Under the pieces are notes generated by a model. That model saw only the letters and a program-made list of their open reading frames with translations. It made no database searches and was not told the origin of the DNA. Below are positions 34,405-43,274 of a stretch of 44,816 nucleotides of DNA, piece by piece. The stretch is from the NCBI RefSeq assembly GCF_015207375.1, contig NZ_JADEWY010000044.1, positions 1-44,816 on the forward strand, written 5' to 3'. The DNA is from Coleofasciculus sp. LEGE 07092 (lineage in GTDB: Bacteria; Cyanobacteriota; Cyanobacteriia; Cyanobacteriales; Coleofasciculaceae). Each line of letters begins with the position of its first letter. Position 1 is the stretch's first letter. The position numbers were made by a program, and so were the translations under genes.

Positions 34405-36468
34405 CTAGAACGTAAAAGTAGTCCGCAACACGCCCACCAAAGTTGTATCGTTATTGGCATCACTCTCCGGATTAAATAGGACAAACGCCCCTGGAGTAAT
34501 GCTGACGTTATCAGTGACCTTAAAGTTGTAAAATGCCTCTAGATGGTAAGGCGTTTCTCGGTCAACACCGGGTTCAGTCAGTTCAGCCGCACCGCCAGCA
34601 TCCACCCGATGCAGGGGTTGTCCAAAGAGCAAACCGGCTGTATTCCCTTCCTTCAATAAGTCCTGGAAATACAACCCCGCCATCCAAGTCGTAAAGTTGG
34701 AGGATGCATCAGGTCCAGCGGCGGAATCGACAAAGAAATAAGCACCGTAACCCGTGAGGGCAATCTTGGGTGTGAAACGCCAATTGACCGTAGCACCGAC
34801 AGAATTAACATGAACAGGTGTCGTTAAAATGCCACCAACAATGGGATTACCATTAGCGTCAACAGTTAGTCCCGGAATGTTAAGGGCGTTGGATGAAAAT
34901 CGGGTCAGTCCCAAACCCAATATATTGAGGTCATGGTAGCTGTAGGCGTAGTTAAGACCGATATCGAAATTACTGCTAGGTTTGACCGTTAACTGAGCCG
35001 CCGCCACGTTACTGCCACTAAAGAAACCTGCGCCTAAGATATTATTGGGACTCTGTTCTGGAATAGCCGCGTTGACACTACCATACAGCGCCCGCAAGTC
35101 TATACTATCGGAAATACCCCAGATAAAACCCACAGCAGACGCCAAACCCGTTTGTGATGTACCCCCTGATATTCTGACGACGGGGTTTAATGTGGCAAAT
35201 CGAGAAATAGCGCCCTGTCCTTCACTGGAGAAGGGAATAATGGCGGGGAACGCATCGGACGCTTCTGCTGATGTGCCAGCAAACAGGGTGAGATTGTTAA
35301 TCCCAGAGGGAAAGATGTAAAGCAGCTTGTAAAGCTCGATATCGTTAGAACCGATAGTAGTCGAAAGGTCTTGGGGATTGAATCTGGGAAACTGCGGTTC
35401 AAAGCTCAATTTGGTCGAACCTTCACTCAAGAAAGAATCCCGCCCAGGAAACAGCGCTCCTTGAACACTACCAGCTCCGGTTATATCACCCCCGAAGTTG
35501 TAAGCCTGCAAGCCTGTAATCAGCAAGTCTTTCCCAGTAAAACTGGTATTGAGGTTCAACCGTACTCGGTCAACTAGGATAATATTGGCATCATCTCCAG
35601 TATCTGGGTCGCCCCCTGTCGCACCAACTAATGAGAAGATGACTTCACCGTTTAATTTGGTTGTGGTGGAGAATTGATTATCTTCTAAAAAGGCAACCCG
35701 TCCTTCCAGGTTATCTACCCTGGCTCCCAAGGTTGCTAGTTCTGCCTCAAATTCCTCAACCAGCCGCCGTAAGGTCGTGAAATCCTCTTCAATTGTTCCA
35801 GAGGGACGACCAACAATCAATCGCTCAATTTGCTGCAAACAGGCATTTAAACCAGCAGCAAACTCGTAACGAGTCAAGGCGCGGTTGCCGCGAAAGGTGC
35901 CAACTCCTTCGGAGAACGCTTCGCGAACGGGATATCCTGCAATACAACCGTAGCGCTCGACTAAGCTTCTTAATGCCTCATACGCCCAGTCTCCCGGAGA
36001 GACATCTGAGAGTTGAGACACAGATGTTACTTGTCCCATTTCCGAGGAGTCTATGGGTTTAAGGAGTTCGGAGACAGGCGTTACCTGTTCCATCGATTCT
36101 GCTTCTTTAGTCTCAACCCGTTGAGCCAGAATGTCAGGTTCAGTAGGTTTGGATGTGACTGGGTTGGAATCTTGTGATATTGGTTCTGGGATGTCTATCT
36201 GAGATGAGAGGTTTAGCAACCTATGCTCACTCCCCTCTCCTGGTTGCAAAAGGGCTGAGGGAGAGGTTAACTCAATAGTATTGGGCTGAGAGGTAATACT
36301 CTTTTCTAGGTCAGGTAATGAATTAGATAGCGTTGGGGATAGTGCCTCAGTCGTCTCGGCAGCAGCAGGGTTTATTCCCAAAGAAACAGAGCCTGCAATT
36401 AAATACAATAAACTTACTTGACTGACAAAGGTCAGTTGATGGTTATTCAAAGTTAGTCCCTCACACAC
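34405..36468 (-). CDS. Outer-membrane porin with SLH domain (SLH-OprB family, iron-uptake-porin type)
   Basis: 687 residues from a GTG at 36468; a TTG 18 bp downstream (MNNHQLTFVSQ) with GAGG before it is an equally good start. After a signal peptide (LLYLIAGSVSLGINPAAA) and a Ser/Thr/Pro-rich stretch, an SLH domain at about 149-200 (SQLSDVSPGDWAYEALRSLVERYGCIAGYP) binds the peptidoglycan-linked polymer. A coiled coil (FTTLRRLVEEFEAELATLGARV, about 226-262) follows. The rest is a beta-barrel ending in aromatic TTFTF, as expected for an outer-membrane protein. Family knowledge: these SomA/SomB-like porins admit small solutes and inorganic iron. Monocistronic here, with no neighbour of related function. 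Confidence 0.9.
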   Translation of the reverse strand: MCEGLTLNNHQLTFVSQVSLLYLIAGSVSLGINPAAAETTEALSPTLSNSLPDLEKSITSQPNTIELTSPSALLQPGEGSEHRLLNLSSQIDIPEPISQDSNPVTSKPTEPDILAQRVETKEAESMEQVTPVSELLKPIDSSEMGQVTSVSQLSDVSPGDWAYEALRSLVERYGCIAGYPVREAFSEGVGTFRGNRALTRYEFAAGLNACLQQIERLIVGRPSGTIEEDFTTLRRLVEEFEAELATLGARVDNLEGRVAFLEDNQFSTTTKLNGEVIFSLVGATGGDPDTGDDANIILVDRVRLNLNTSFTGKDLLITGLQAYNFGGDITGAGSVQGALFPGRDSFLSEGSTKLSFEPQFPRFNPQDLSTTIGSNDIELYKLLYIFPSGINNLTLFAGTSAEASDAFPAIIPFSSEGQGAISRFATLNPVVRISGGTSQTGLASAVGFIWGISDSIDLRALYGSVNAAIPEQSPNNILGAGFFSGSNVAAAQLTVKPSSNFDIGLNYAYSYHDLNILGLGLTRFSSNALNIPGLTVDANGNPIVGGILTTPVHVNSVGATVNWRFTPKIALTGYGAYFFVDSAAGPDASSNFTTWMAGLYFQDLLKEGNTAGLLFGQPLHRVDAGGAAELTEPGVDRETPYHLEAFYNFKVTDNVSITPGAFVLFNPESDANNDTTLVGVLRTTFTF

Positions 36469-36956
36469 AAAAGTTGTATTTAGTTGGAGTCTTGACCAAA
36501 ATCAACAAGCTGTGGTGACATGACTTGCTATTGTTATCGGATTTACGCTCTGGGGCACATCCCTAAAATTGCTCATTTCCCTATCCGCAGCTTGGTTAAT
36601 TTTGAAAATCAAGTCTATAAACTAGTATGCGATCGCCATCAGGAGTTATGAGCTTGGCAATTATCGAAAGTTGAAATAGTCTTGTTAAAATCTAATAATG
36701 GGATGATGGGACGTTTTACAGCCTCTTCATGATAAAGAGCTGTATTTGACTACTTCCAGGATTCTGGCGTGGTACTGATTGGCGAAAGCCTATTAATTTA
36801 CAGGGTGACGTGGCACTTATCCGGATTTTTATGGCTAAAGATTTTCACGAAGAAGAAGTAACGGCGTCAGTCGTTGAACAGTGTCTAACCGATTGTGAAC
36901 ACACCCTCCCTGCGGAATTCAAACGTTACTTACTCTGCCAGTGAATGACTGCCTGG
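36469..36956. other. Intergenic region between porin and fold-back element
   Basis: 488 bp. Contains a HIP1-like GCGATCGC near 36630. A small frame at 36831-36944 (37 residues, MAKDFHEEEVTASVVEQCL) looks protein-like but has no clear start site signal. Otherwise nothing recognised; the porin promoter lies at its left end. Confidence 0.45.
36831..36944 (+). CDS. Possible very small protein (37 aa), uncertain
   Basis: Reads MAKDFHEEEVTASVVEQC then LTDCEHTLPAEFKRYLLCQ and TGA at 36942-36944. A GTG at 36810 would extend it to 44 residues. The composition, with regular Glu/Val/Cys, is more protein-like than most of the surrounding frames, but there is no ribosome binding site and no family recognition. 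It could equally be a gene remnant. Confidence 0.25.
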   Translation: MAKDFHEEEVTASVVEQCLTDCEHTLPAEFKRYLLCQ

Positions 36957-37102
36957 TTGACTGACAAAACTTGCGAGCAGATGCCTAGAAAGCCCTCACC
37001 CTAGCCCTCTCCCTTGGGGAGAGGGAACAAGAATATCAATCGGCTCCCCTCTCCCTTGGGGAGAGGGGTTGGGGGTGAGGGCGTTAGACTTTTGTCAGTC
37101 AA
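36957..37102. repeat. Nested fold-back element (146 bp) next to the CRISPR array
   Basis: Outer arms TTGACTGACAAAA (36957-36969) and the exact reverse complement TTTTGTCAGTCAA (37090-37102). Inside, CCCTCACCC (36993-37001) pairs with GGGTGAGGG (37073-37081), and between them sit two more hairpins, each made of a CCCTCTCCC arm and a GGGAGAGGG arm. The inner part resembles a common dispersed CCCTCTCCC repeat; the outer arms make it look like a complete insertion unit. Confidence 0.7.
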
Positions 37103-37121
37103 TGAGGAATAACTGCCCTGT

Positions 37122-37735
37122 GTTTCAATCCCTGATAGGGATTAAGTGGAGTTTAAACAGCTCTCCGTTGTCGCGTGTCTTTATGATTCTCTGTTTCAAT
37201 CCCTGATAGGGATTAAGTGGAGTTTAAACCGATTTAGCTATTTTTTCCTCTAAGGATTCGCCAGTTTCAATCCCTGATAGGGATTAAGTGGAGTTTAAAC
37301 CATTGATGAGCTGGACGAAATCGCCGCGATCGCAAGAGGTTTCAATCCCTGATAGGGATTAAGTGGAGTTTAAACCCAAGGTTGTCGAGAAAAACGCAAA
37401 TCCAACAACCGACGTTTCAATCCCTGATAGGGATTAAGTGGAGTTTAAACAACTTAAAAATAATCCTGGGACAAGCATCACGAACGTTTCAATCCCTGAT
37501 AGGGATTAAGTGGAGTTTAAACCCTAAAAGAGCAGTCAGGATTAAAATTCGGACCAGTTTCAATCCCTGATAGGGATTAAGTGGAGTTTAAACGCCCTTT
37601 GCTAGAGTTTGTTACCGCCTCGGTTTTGTTTCAATCCCTGATAGGGATTAAGTGGAGTTTAAACGTACAATCCCCAAACCCGCACCCCTGGCATTCTTGT
37701 TTCAATCCCTGATAGGGATTAAGTGGAGTTTAAAC
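37122..37735 (-). CRISPR. CRISPR array, 9 identical 37-bp repeats and 8 spacers
   Basis: Repeats begin at 37122, 37193, 37264, 37339, 37414, 37486, 37557, 37628 and 37699. On the plus strand each begins GTTTCAATCCC and ends GAGTTTAAAC; all nine read the same. Spacers are 34, 34, 38, 38, 35, 34, 34 and 34 bases. On the minus strand the repeat ends GGGATTGAAAC, giving the standard 8-base handle ATTGAAAC of class 1 (type I/III) crRNAs, so transcription is probably leftward from the flank at 37736. All repeats being identical, degeneracy does not help orient the array. No cas gene is in the window; it would have to rely on Cas proteins encoded elsewhere. Confidence 0.95.
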
Positions 37736-38064
37736 CGCAGGCATCCAGAACCCTTACCGTCTTTAGTTTTCAAGGTGCGTTGGTGACGGACTCCTCTTAT
37801 AGTAGCATTCCAGAGCCAAAGAGTGACAAGAGGGAAATAAAAAATCGTCTGAAATCTAGTCATAGCAATGGTTTCATAAACCGTGACACTCTCCTTGAAA
37901 CAGCAAAGACTGCAAACCCTTATGGAATAAGGAATGCAGCCCCAAAAAGAGATTCCCCCCAAAAAACACCTACTGGTTGTCACCTTGTTGACACTTTCCG
38001 GTCTTCAGACACGGGGATTCTGCCGACAGAGTAGACTGAGGTAGTGTCCACAATCTAACTCTCG
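37736..38064 (-). promoter_or_regulatory. Probable CRISPR leader and flanking non-coding region
   Basis: 329 bp between the array and the P-type ATPase 3' end. On the minus strand, reading toward the array, there is TATAAG (37796-37801) and then ACCTTGAAAACTA (37764-37776) close to the first repeat; similar ACCTTGA-AACTA sequences are, as I recall, seen at leader ends in cyanobacterial arrays. Overlapping open frames on both strands look like chance. Confidence 0.5.
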
Positions 38065-40872
38065 CTAAAGTTCAGTTATTTGAATTCCAGAGTTCTCCCT
38101 CTGTCTGCGCCGCAGCCACCCCTTATCCAACTCCATTGCCCAAATAACAATAGTACTCAAAACCAAACTGACACCCAAATCACCTACTGACAGAGCTGTA
38201 GTCTTAAAAATTCCCTGTAAGAACGGAACATATATCACCGCCAGTTGCATGAAAAAGGTGAGGATAACAGCTCCCAGTAACGGCTTGTTTGCCAGCAGAT
38301 TCATCGTAAACAAGGAATTCCGCTCAGAACGCATACTTTCAGCCAAGCCAATTCGGGAAAACGCCAAGGTGCAGAATACCATCGTCTGCCAACTAACCTG
38401 CCCAGCCGACCAATAACTGTAATCAACCGCCAGTAAGACAATACCCAATAGTAGCCCAATCCAAACAATATCTCGACCCACCCCGCGACTAAATACACTC
38501 TCTTTAGGATTGTGAGGTGGACGGCTCATAATATTTGGTTCAGCAGGCTCTACCCCTAATGCCAGCGCCAGCAATCCATCCGCTAATAAGTTAATCCAAA
38601 GAATTTGCAGAGGCAGGAGGGGCAGTGGCATTCCCAAGAAAGGAGCAAGCAAGATAACCCAGAGTTCACCGCAATTCCCCGTCAAGGTATATTTAATAAA
38701 CTTGCGAACATTGTCGTAAATAACCCGTCCTTCTTTCGTTGCCGTAACGATTGTGGTAAAATTGTCATCCAGCAAAACCATATCAGCAGCTTCTTTGGCA
38801 ACATCTGTACCCGTAATACCCATTGCTACCCCAATATCCGCTTTTTTGAGAGCCGGTGCATCGTTCACACCATCACCCGTCATGGCAACAATATGCCCTC
38901 GGTTTTGCAACGCCTGCACGATTTCCAATTTGTGCTGGGGTGAAACACGGGCGTAGACAGAGACTTCCTCGACTAACTTTTCTAACTCGCTGACTGAGAG
39001 CTGATCCAAATCCTGACCCGTCAGCATATAACTATCAGTGGAAATGCCTAGTTCAGAGGCAATATGCCGAGCGGTTAAAGGATGATCGCCTGTAATCATT
39101 ACAGGGCGAATGCCCGCTTTTAGGCAAGTCTGCACTGCATCTTTGACTTCAGAACGGGGCGGATCAATGATGCCGATCATACCCACAAATACCAAGTCTT
39201 GCTCCAGAGTATCTTGGCAGCGATCGCTCTCTAAAGCTCGGACAGCTACCCCTAAAACCCTAAAGCCATCTCCGGCTAGCTGGTTATTGGTATGAGAAAT
39301 GAGCTTAGACCAGAAATTGTTCAGGGGGGCAATCTTACCGTTAACCCAAACCTGATTGCAAACCGCTACCAGACTATCAACCGCGCCTTTCGTAAAGGCA
39401 ATGTAAGGAGAACTCCCGAACGCCATCCGCCACTGTCCTAACCAATCCAACCCTTCTGGAAAGTTGCCGTTATTTATCGGCAGTTGGTGGATTGTCGTCA
39501 TCCGCTTGCGCTCTGAGTTAAAGGGGGCTTCGGCAACCCGCTTAAAGGTATTTTCTAAATCAGTTTTCACTAGTCCCAAACGAGCGGCAGCAACTACTAA
39601 GGAACTTTCCGTCGGATCGCCCATGGCATGAAAAGAATGGGATTGATCAGGAACTAACTCTAACAATGCATCATTGCAAAGTGCCGCCCCCGTCAGGAGT
39701 AAGGCGGCTGCGGGTTGGGCTTTGAGCAGGTTGGATAACTCGCCATTTTGACCTAAGGGGGTAATATATTCCTCTGTTGGGATAACGGTTTCATTGGTTA
39801 GAGTACGCTCTGGAACCGTTAAATCAATACGATGCTCCATGAGATCGAGACAAGTAACCGTCATCCGGTTTTCAGTCAGCGTCCCTGTTTTATCGGAGCA
39901 AATTGCGGTAACAGAACCTAAGGTTTCCACCGCAGGCAACTTACGGATGAGGGCGTGCTGCTTGAACATCCGCTGCGCCCCCAACGCTAAAGCAATGGTG
40001 ACAACGGCGGGCAAGCCTTCGGGAATAGCTGCCACCGCTAGACTCACTGCCATGAGGAACATTAATTTGACACTCTCTCCCCGCAGCAGCCCCAGACAAA
40101 AAATGACGATAACCAGGACTAAAATAGCGATCGCCAATACCCACCCTAATTGGTCTAAGCGTTGCTGGAGGGGAGTTGCCTCCCGGTCGATGTTCTGAAT
40201 AGCAGTGGCAATTCGCCCCAACTCAGTGTTCATCCCCGTTTCAGTCACCACAGCACTCCCTCGTCCATAGGTAATCGAAGTCCCCATATAGACCATATTG
40301 TGTCGGTCAGCTAGGGAAAGATTGCCAGGATTCAGGTCTTGTGCTTGTTTGTCGGCGGGTTCCGATTCACCTGTCAGGGAGGCTTCTGAGGCACGCAGGT
40401 TGAAACTCTCTAGCAAGCGGCAGTCCGCAGGCACTAAGCTCCCCGCGTCCAAAATTACAATATCACCCGGCACCAAGTCACGGGCGGAAATTTTTTCCAC
40501 TCCCCCTTGACGGCGGACTTTAACGGTGGGAACCGCTAACTTTTTAAGGGCGATGATTGCCTGTTCAGCTTGATACTCCTGCCGAAATCCTAAGAAGGCA
40601 TTAAACGCAACAATAGCAAAGATAGCGATCGCATCTTGATACTCACCCAAGAGTGCTGAAATCAGAGCAGCGACAATCAAAACCACCACTACTGTAGCGG
40701 TCAACTGTTCCCACAAAATCTTCCAGGGACTTTCAACCTTTTGGTCCCTTAATTCGTTAAGACCATGGATTTCTAAGCGACGGCGAACCTCAGACGACTG
40801 AAGACCAATCGCTGCATCAGTATCCAGCCGCTTGAGTACATCTATTAGATTGAGGGCGTACCAGTTAGTCAT
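38065..40872 (-). CDS. P-type cation (Ca2+) ATPase, PacL type
   Basis: 935 residues. Type II P-type ATPase pumping Ca2+ (possibly Mn2+) out of the cytoplasm. The actuator has TGES (167-170); PEGLP (284-288) lies in the M4 ion-binding helix; phosphorylation is at DKTGT (327-331). MITGDHPLTA and TGDGVNDAPALKKADIGVAMG mark the P-domain hinge. Ten membrane helices are spread as usual, with GNCGELWVILLAPFLGMPLPLLPLQILWINLLADGL in the C-terminal part. Length matches PacL/SERCA-like bacterial pumps. It overlaps a TCATTAT heptamer repeat at its start codon and lies downstream of the RNB-domain gene, 122 bp away on the same strand. Confidence 0.95.
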   Translation of the reverse strand: MTNWYALNLIDVLKRLDTDAAIGLQSSEVRRRLEIHGLNELRDQKVESPWKILWEQLTATVVVVLIVAALISALLGEYQDAIAIFAIVAFNAFLGFRQEYQAEQAIIALKKLAVPTVKVRRQGGVEKISARDLVPGDIVILDAGSLVPADCRLLESFNLRASEASLTGESEPADKQAQDLNPGNLSLADRHNMVYMGTSITYGRGSAVVTETGMNTELGRIATAIQNIDREATPLQQRLDQLGWVLAIAILVLVIVIFCLGLLRGESVKLMFLMAVSLAVAAIPEGLPAVVTIALALGAQRMFKQHALIRKLPAVETLGSVTAICSDKTGTLTENRMTVTCLDLMEHRIDLTVPERTLTNETVIPTEEYITPLGQNGELSNLLKAQPAAALLLTGAALCNDALLELVPDQSHSFHAMGDPTESSLVVAAARLGLVKTDLENTFKRVAEAPFNSERKRMTTIHQLPINNGNFPEGLDWLGQWRMAFGSSPYIAFTKGAVDSLVAVCNQVWVNGKIAPLNNFWSKLISHTNNQLAGDGFRVLGVAVRALESDRCQDTLEQDLVFVGMIGIIDPPRSEVKDAVQTCLKAGIRPVMITGDHPLTARHIASELGISTDSYMLTGQDLDQLSVSELEKLVEEVSVYARVSPQHKLEIVQALQNRGHIVAMTGDGVNDAPALKKADIGVAMGITGTDVAKEAADMVLLDDNFTTIVTATKEGRVIYDNVRKFIKYTLTGNCGELWVILLAPFLGMPLPLLPLQILWINLLADGLLALALGVEPAEPNIMSRPPHNPKESVFSRGVGRDIVWIGLLLGIVLLAVDYSYWSAGQVSWQTMVFCTLAFSRIGLAESMRSERNSLFTMNLLANKPLLGAVILTFFMQLAVIYVPFLQGIFKTTALSVGDLGVSLVLSTIVIWAMELDKGWLRRRQRENSGIQITEL

Positions 40873-40903
40873 TGGTCATTATTCATTATTTATGGGTCAT
40901 TAG
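40869..40903. repeat. Heptamer STRR (TCATTGG/TCATTAT/TCATTAG) at the ATPase start codon
   Basis: Five 7-mers in register; the ATG start of the P-type ATPase (40870-40872, minus strand) lies inside the first one. The repeat may have affected the translation start region. Confidence 0.7.
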
Positions 40904-40994
40904 CAAACACCAACCGATAACTTATCCGTTACATCCACGACTCCCATCCGTTGCCATTCGCTGACCTAATAACAAATGATCAATGACAAACGAC

Positions 40995-43274
40995 TTAATC
41001 TTCTAAATCTTCATTACTTGCCACGCTACCACCACTAACCGTTACCAGGTCAATTTGCTGACGGTAATAATCAACGCTTTTGACTTGAACTTCGACGCGA
41101 TCGCCAAGTCGATATGCCGTGCGGTTTTTACGACCGACTAAGCAAGCATGGCGAGAGCGATACTCATACCAGTCATCTTTGAGGGAACTGACGTGAACCA
41201 ATCCTTCTACAAGCAAGTCTTCAATTTCGACAAAGAACCCGTAGGACTGAACGCCGGTAATCAGTCCGCTGAAGACATCCCCGGTGCGATCTTTCATTTG
41301 TTCGGCTTTTTTCAACCCCTCTAAATCCACCTCTGCATCCTCAGCCAGCTTCTCACGATCATTGAGATGGGGAATGAGTGAAGTTAATCTCATTTCCAAG
41401 TCTTGCTGGCTATCCGGGGGTAAAACATTCCAGCTAATATTACCGTGAGAGCTGCTGTGGTTGAGGTTGACGTGCTCTTTAGAACGGGTAGAACGGCGAT
41501 CGCGTCCTTCCTCAAAAATTGCCCCCAACACCCGTTGTACAAATAAATCTGAATAACGCCACAGCGGTGAGATGCAGTGGGTATAGGCAGTGGTATCCAG
41601 TGCCAGACCAAAATGAGAGCCAGGTTTAGAGCCGTAAGCAACTGGCTTTAAGGTGGACTGTAACAAATGAGTCAGCACTTGCGGGGCGGTTGATTTGGCA
41701 AAAAGTTGGGTGAAGCGCTGGTAGTCTTGGGGGGTGACATCCTCCTCGGAGGTTTGCTGCAAATCTAGTCCGAGATTCGTACTCAATTTACTCAAATCTT
41801 CTAGCTGATCGAGGTCTGGAGACGTTTGCACGCAATAAATCCCTGGCACACCGAGGGCGTGTAGATGAGATGCCACGGCTTGATTGGCTAACACGATTAA
41901 GTCGGCTAGAAGCGATCGCAGGGGCATAGATGCAGAAACCAGAATAGCTCCAATCCGCCCTTCATCTTTATAAGGGGGACAAACGCGCACGATCGCTTCT
42001 TTCTTGTCCGGTACACTCAGATCAAAAGCTCCCCGCTGCTGCCGTTGCGCTCTGACTGCGGGACTCAAGGTAAAAAACAGTTCCTTGAGCATTTCTACAG
42101 TTGGAGCTAACTCCGGTTGAACGTCTTGATGACCTCCCAACAGCGATTGTGCCTGTTCATAACTGAGCTGATGATCTACTTGAATGATGGAGGGATGAAT
42201 CTCAAATTCTAAAAGTTCACCCGTTTCATCCAGGGACAGCAGCACTGAAATCGCCAATCGATCTTCACCGGGAACCAGAGACAGTTGAGTTATTGCTGTT
42301 TCTGGCAGCAACGGTAGTACCGTGTCTCCCAGATAAACAACGGTGCCTCGTTTTCTCGCTTCTTTATCTAGGGGGGAATCGGATGGTATCCAATAGGCTA
42401 CATCTGTAACGTGAATCCCGAGCTGCCAGCGTCCTGTTTTGGTTTTTTTGAGAGTAAAGGCATTTTCGACTATAGCACTTCCCGGACTAGCTGATGGGTC
42501 TTCAATTGTTACCGTCAATAATGAACGCAAATCAAGGCGTTTTTTTGAGTCTGTTTTGCGTAACTGTTTGGGTAAGGCGTCGGCGGCGTTGAGAACTTGT
42601 TCAGGAAACTGACGGCGCAAATCGTGCTTACAACATACAATGTCGGTATCAGCCGCATCTTCTGCGTCATTTCCTAGAATGCGTGCCACTTTGCCCATGG
42701 GGGGGGTATGTCCCAAGGGGTAGCGCAGTACTTGGACGTGAACCAAATGATCGACGGCTTGCTCTAGAATAGTGCCGTTCGGTTTGAGTTCGAGTTCAAA
42801 CAGAAGGCGATCGTCAAGGGGAACGGCTTGGTAATTGCCCTGTTCAGCTTGCCTGACTCGCGCCAGCACGGAGGGATTTACTCGTTCTAGAATTAACCGT
42901 ACCTGTCCTTCGGGGGAACGGCGGCGGCTGCCTTCTTTGGTAATTTTTACCAGAACGCGATCACCATTCCAAGCGGTACTCAGATGGCTCTTCTGAATGT
43001 AAATATCATCGGCTCCTTCAACATCTTGGATTGCAAAGCAGAATCCTTTACTAGAGCAGCGCAGTTTGGCTTCCACCACGTCTTCTTCGTAGACTCGGCG
43101 ATACCTGCCTCGTTCTTTAACTAAAATTCCAATTTTTTCTAGGGCATCCAAAGCGATGTGGAGTTTTTGGAGATTCGCTTCATCCTGACAACCCAGCTTT
43201 TTTTCCAAAATCTTGGGAGCTACTGATTTGTCATCTGTGAAATTGGAAAGCAATGTAGCGATTGAAAATTCCAT
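40995..43274 (-). CDS. RNase II/R-family (RNB-domain) protein with substituted catalytic residues
   Basis: 759 residues. Order: N-terminal helical domain, cold-shock-like domain (about 65-180), RNB domain (about 250-590), S1 domain (about 660-750, DVFSGLITGVQSYGFFVEIEDLLVEGLVHVSS). In active enzymes the RNB site has TID...D-x-D-D-A; here the aligned residues are TIEDPSASPGSAIVENAF (256-273), so the Asp cluster is lost. SPIRRY of active enzymes is SPLWRY (569-574), and YRVHE is YCVQT (480-484). It is thus probably an RNA-binding protein without exonuclease activity, like yeast Ssd1. The Synechocystis Zam protein is an RNB relative that might be the orthologue; that is uncertain. Upstream gap to 43988 is 713 bp. 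Confidence 0.88.
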   Translation of the reverse strand: MEFSIATLLSNFTDDKSVAPKILEKKLGCQDEANLQKLHIALDALEKIGILVKERGRYRRVYEEDVVEAKLRCSSKGFCFAIQDVEGADDIYIQKSHLSTAWNGDRVLVKITKEGSRRRSPEGQVRLILERVNPSVLARVRQAEQGNYQAVPLDDRLLFELELKPNGTILEQAVDHLVHVQVLRYPLGHTPPMGKVARILGNDAEDAADTDIVCCKHDLRRQFPEQVLNAADALPKQLRKTDSKKRLDLRSLLTVTIEDPSASPGSAIVENAFTLKKTKTGRWQLGIHVTDVAYWIPSDSPLDKEARKRGTVVYLGDTVLPLLPETAITQLSLVPGEDRLAISVLLSLDETGELLEFEIHPSIIQVDHQLSYEQAQSLLGGHQDVQPELAPTVEMLKELFFTLSPAVRAQRQQRGAFDLSVPDKKEAIVRVCPPYKDEGRIGAILVSASMPLRSLLADLIVLANQAVASHLHALGVPGIYCVQTSPDLDQLEDLSKLSTNLGLDLQQTSEEDVTPQDYQRFTQLFAKSTAPQVLTHLLQSTLKPVAYGSKPGSHFGLALDTTAYTHCISPLWRYSDLFVQRVLGAIFEEGRDRRSTRSKEHVNLNHSSSHGNISWNVLPPDSQQDLEMRLTSLIPHLNDREKLAEDAEVDLEGLKKAEQMKDRTGDVFSGLITGVQSYGFFVEIEDLLVEGLVHVSSLKDDWYEYRSRHACLVGRKNRTAYRLGDRVEVQVKSVDYYRQQIDLVTVSGGSVASNEDLED

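Noticed and set aside
37382-37570. Plus-strand open frame with repeated FQSLIGIKWSLN
   Set aside because: This is the CRISPR repeat translated, not a protein.
37702-38034. Overlapping open frames on both strands at the CRISPR flank
   Set aside because: Start in the last repeat or its leader; no family pattern.
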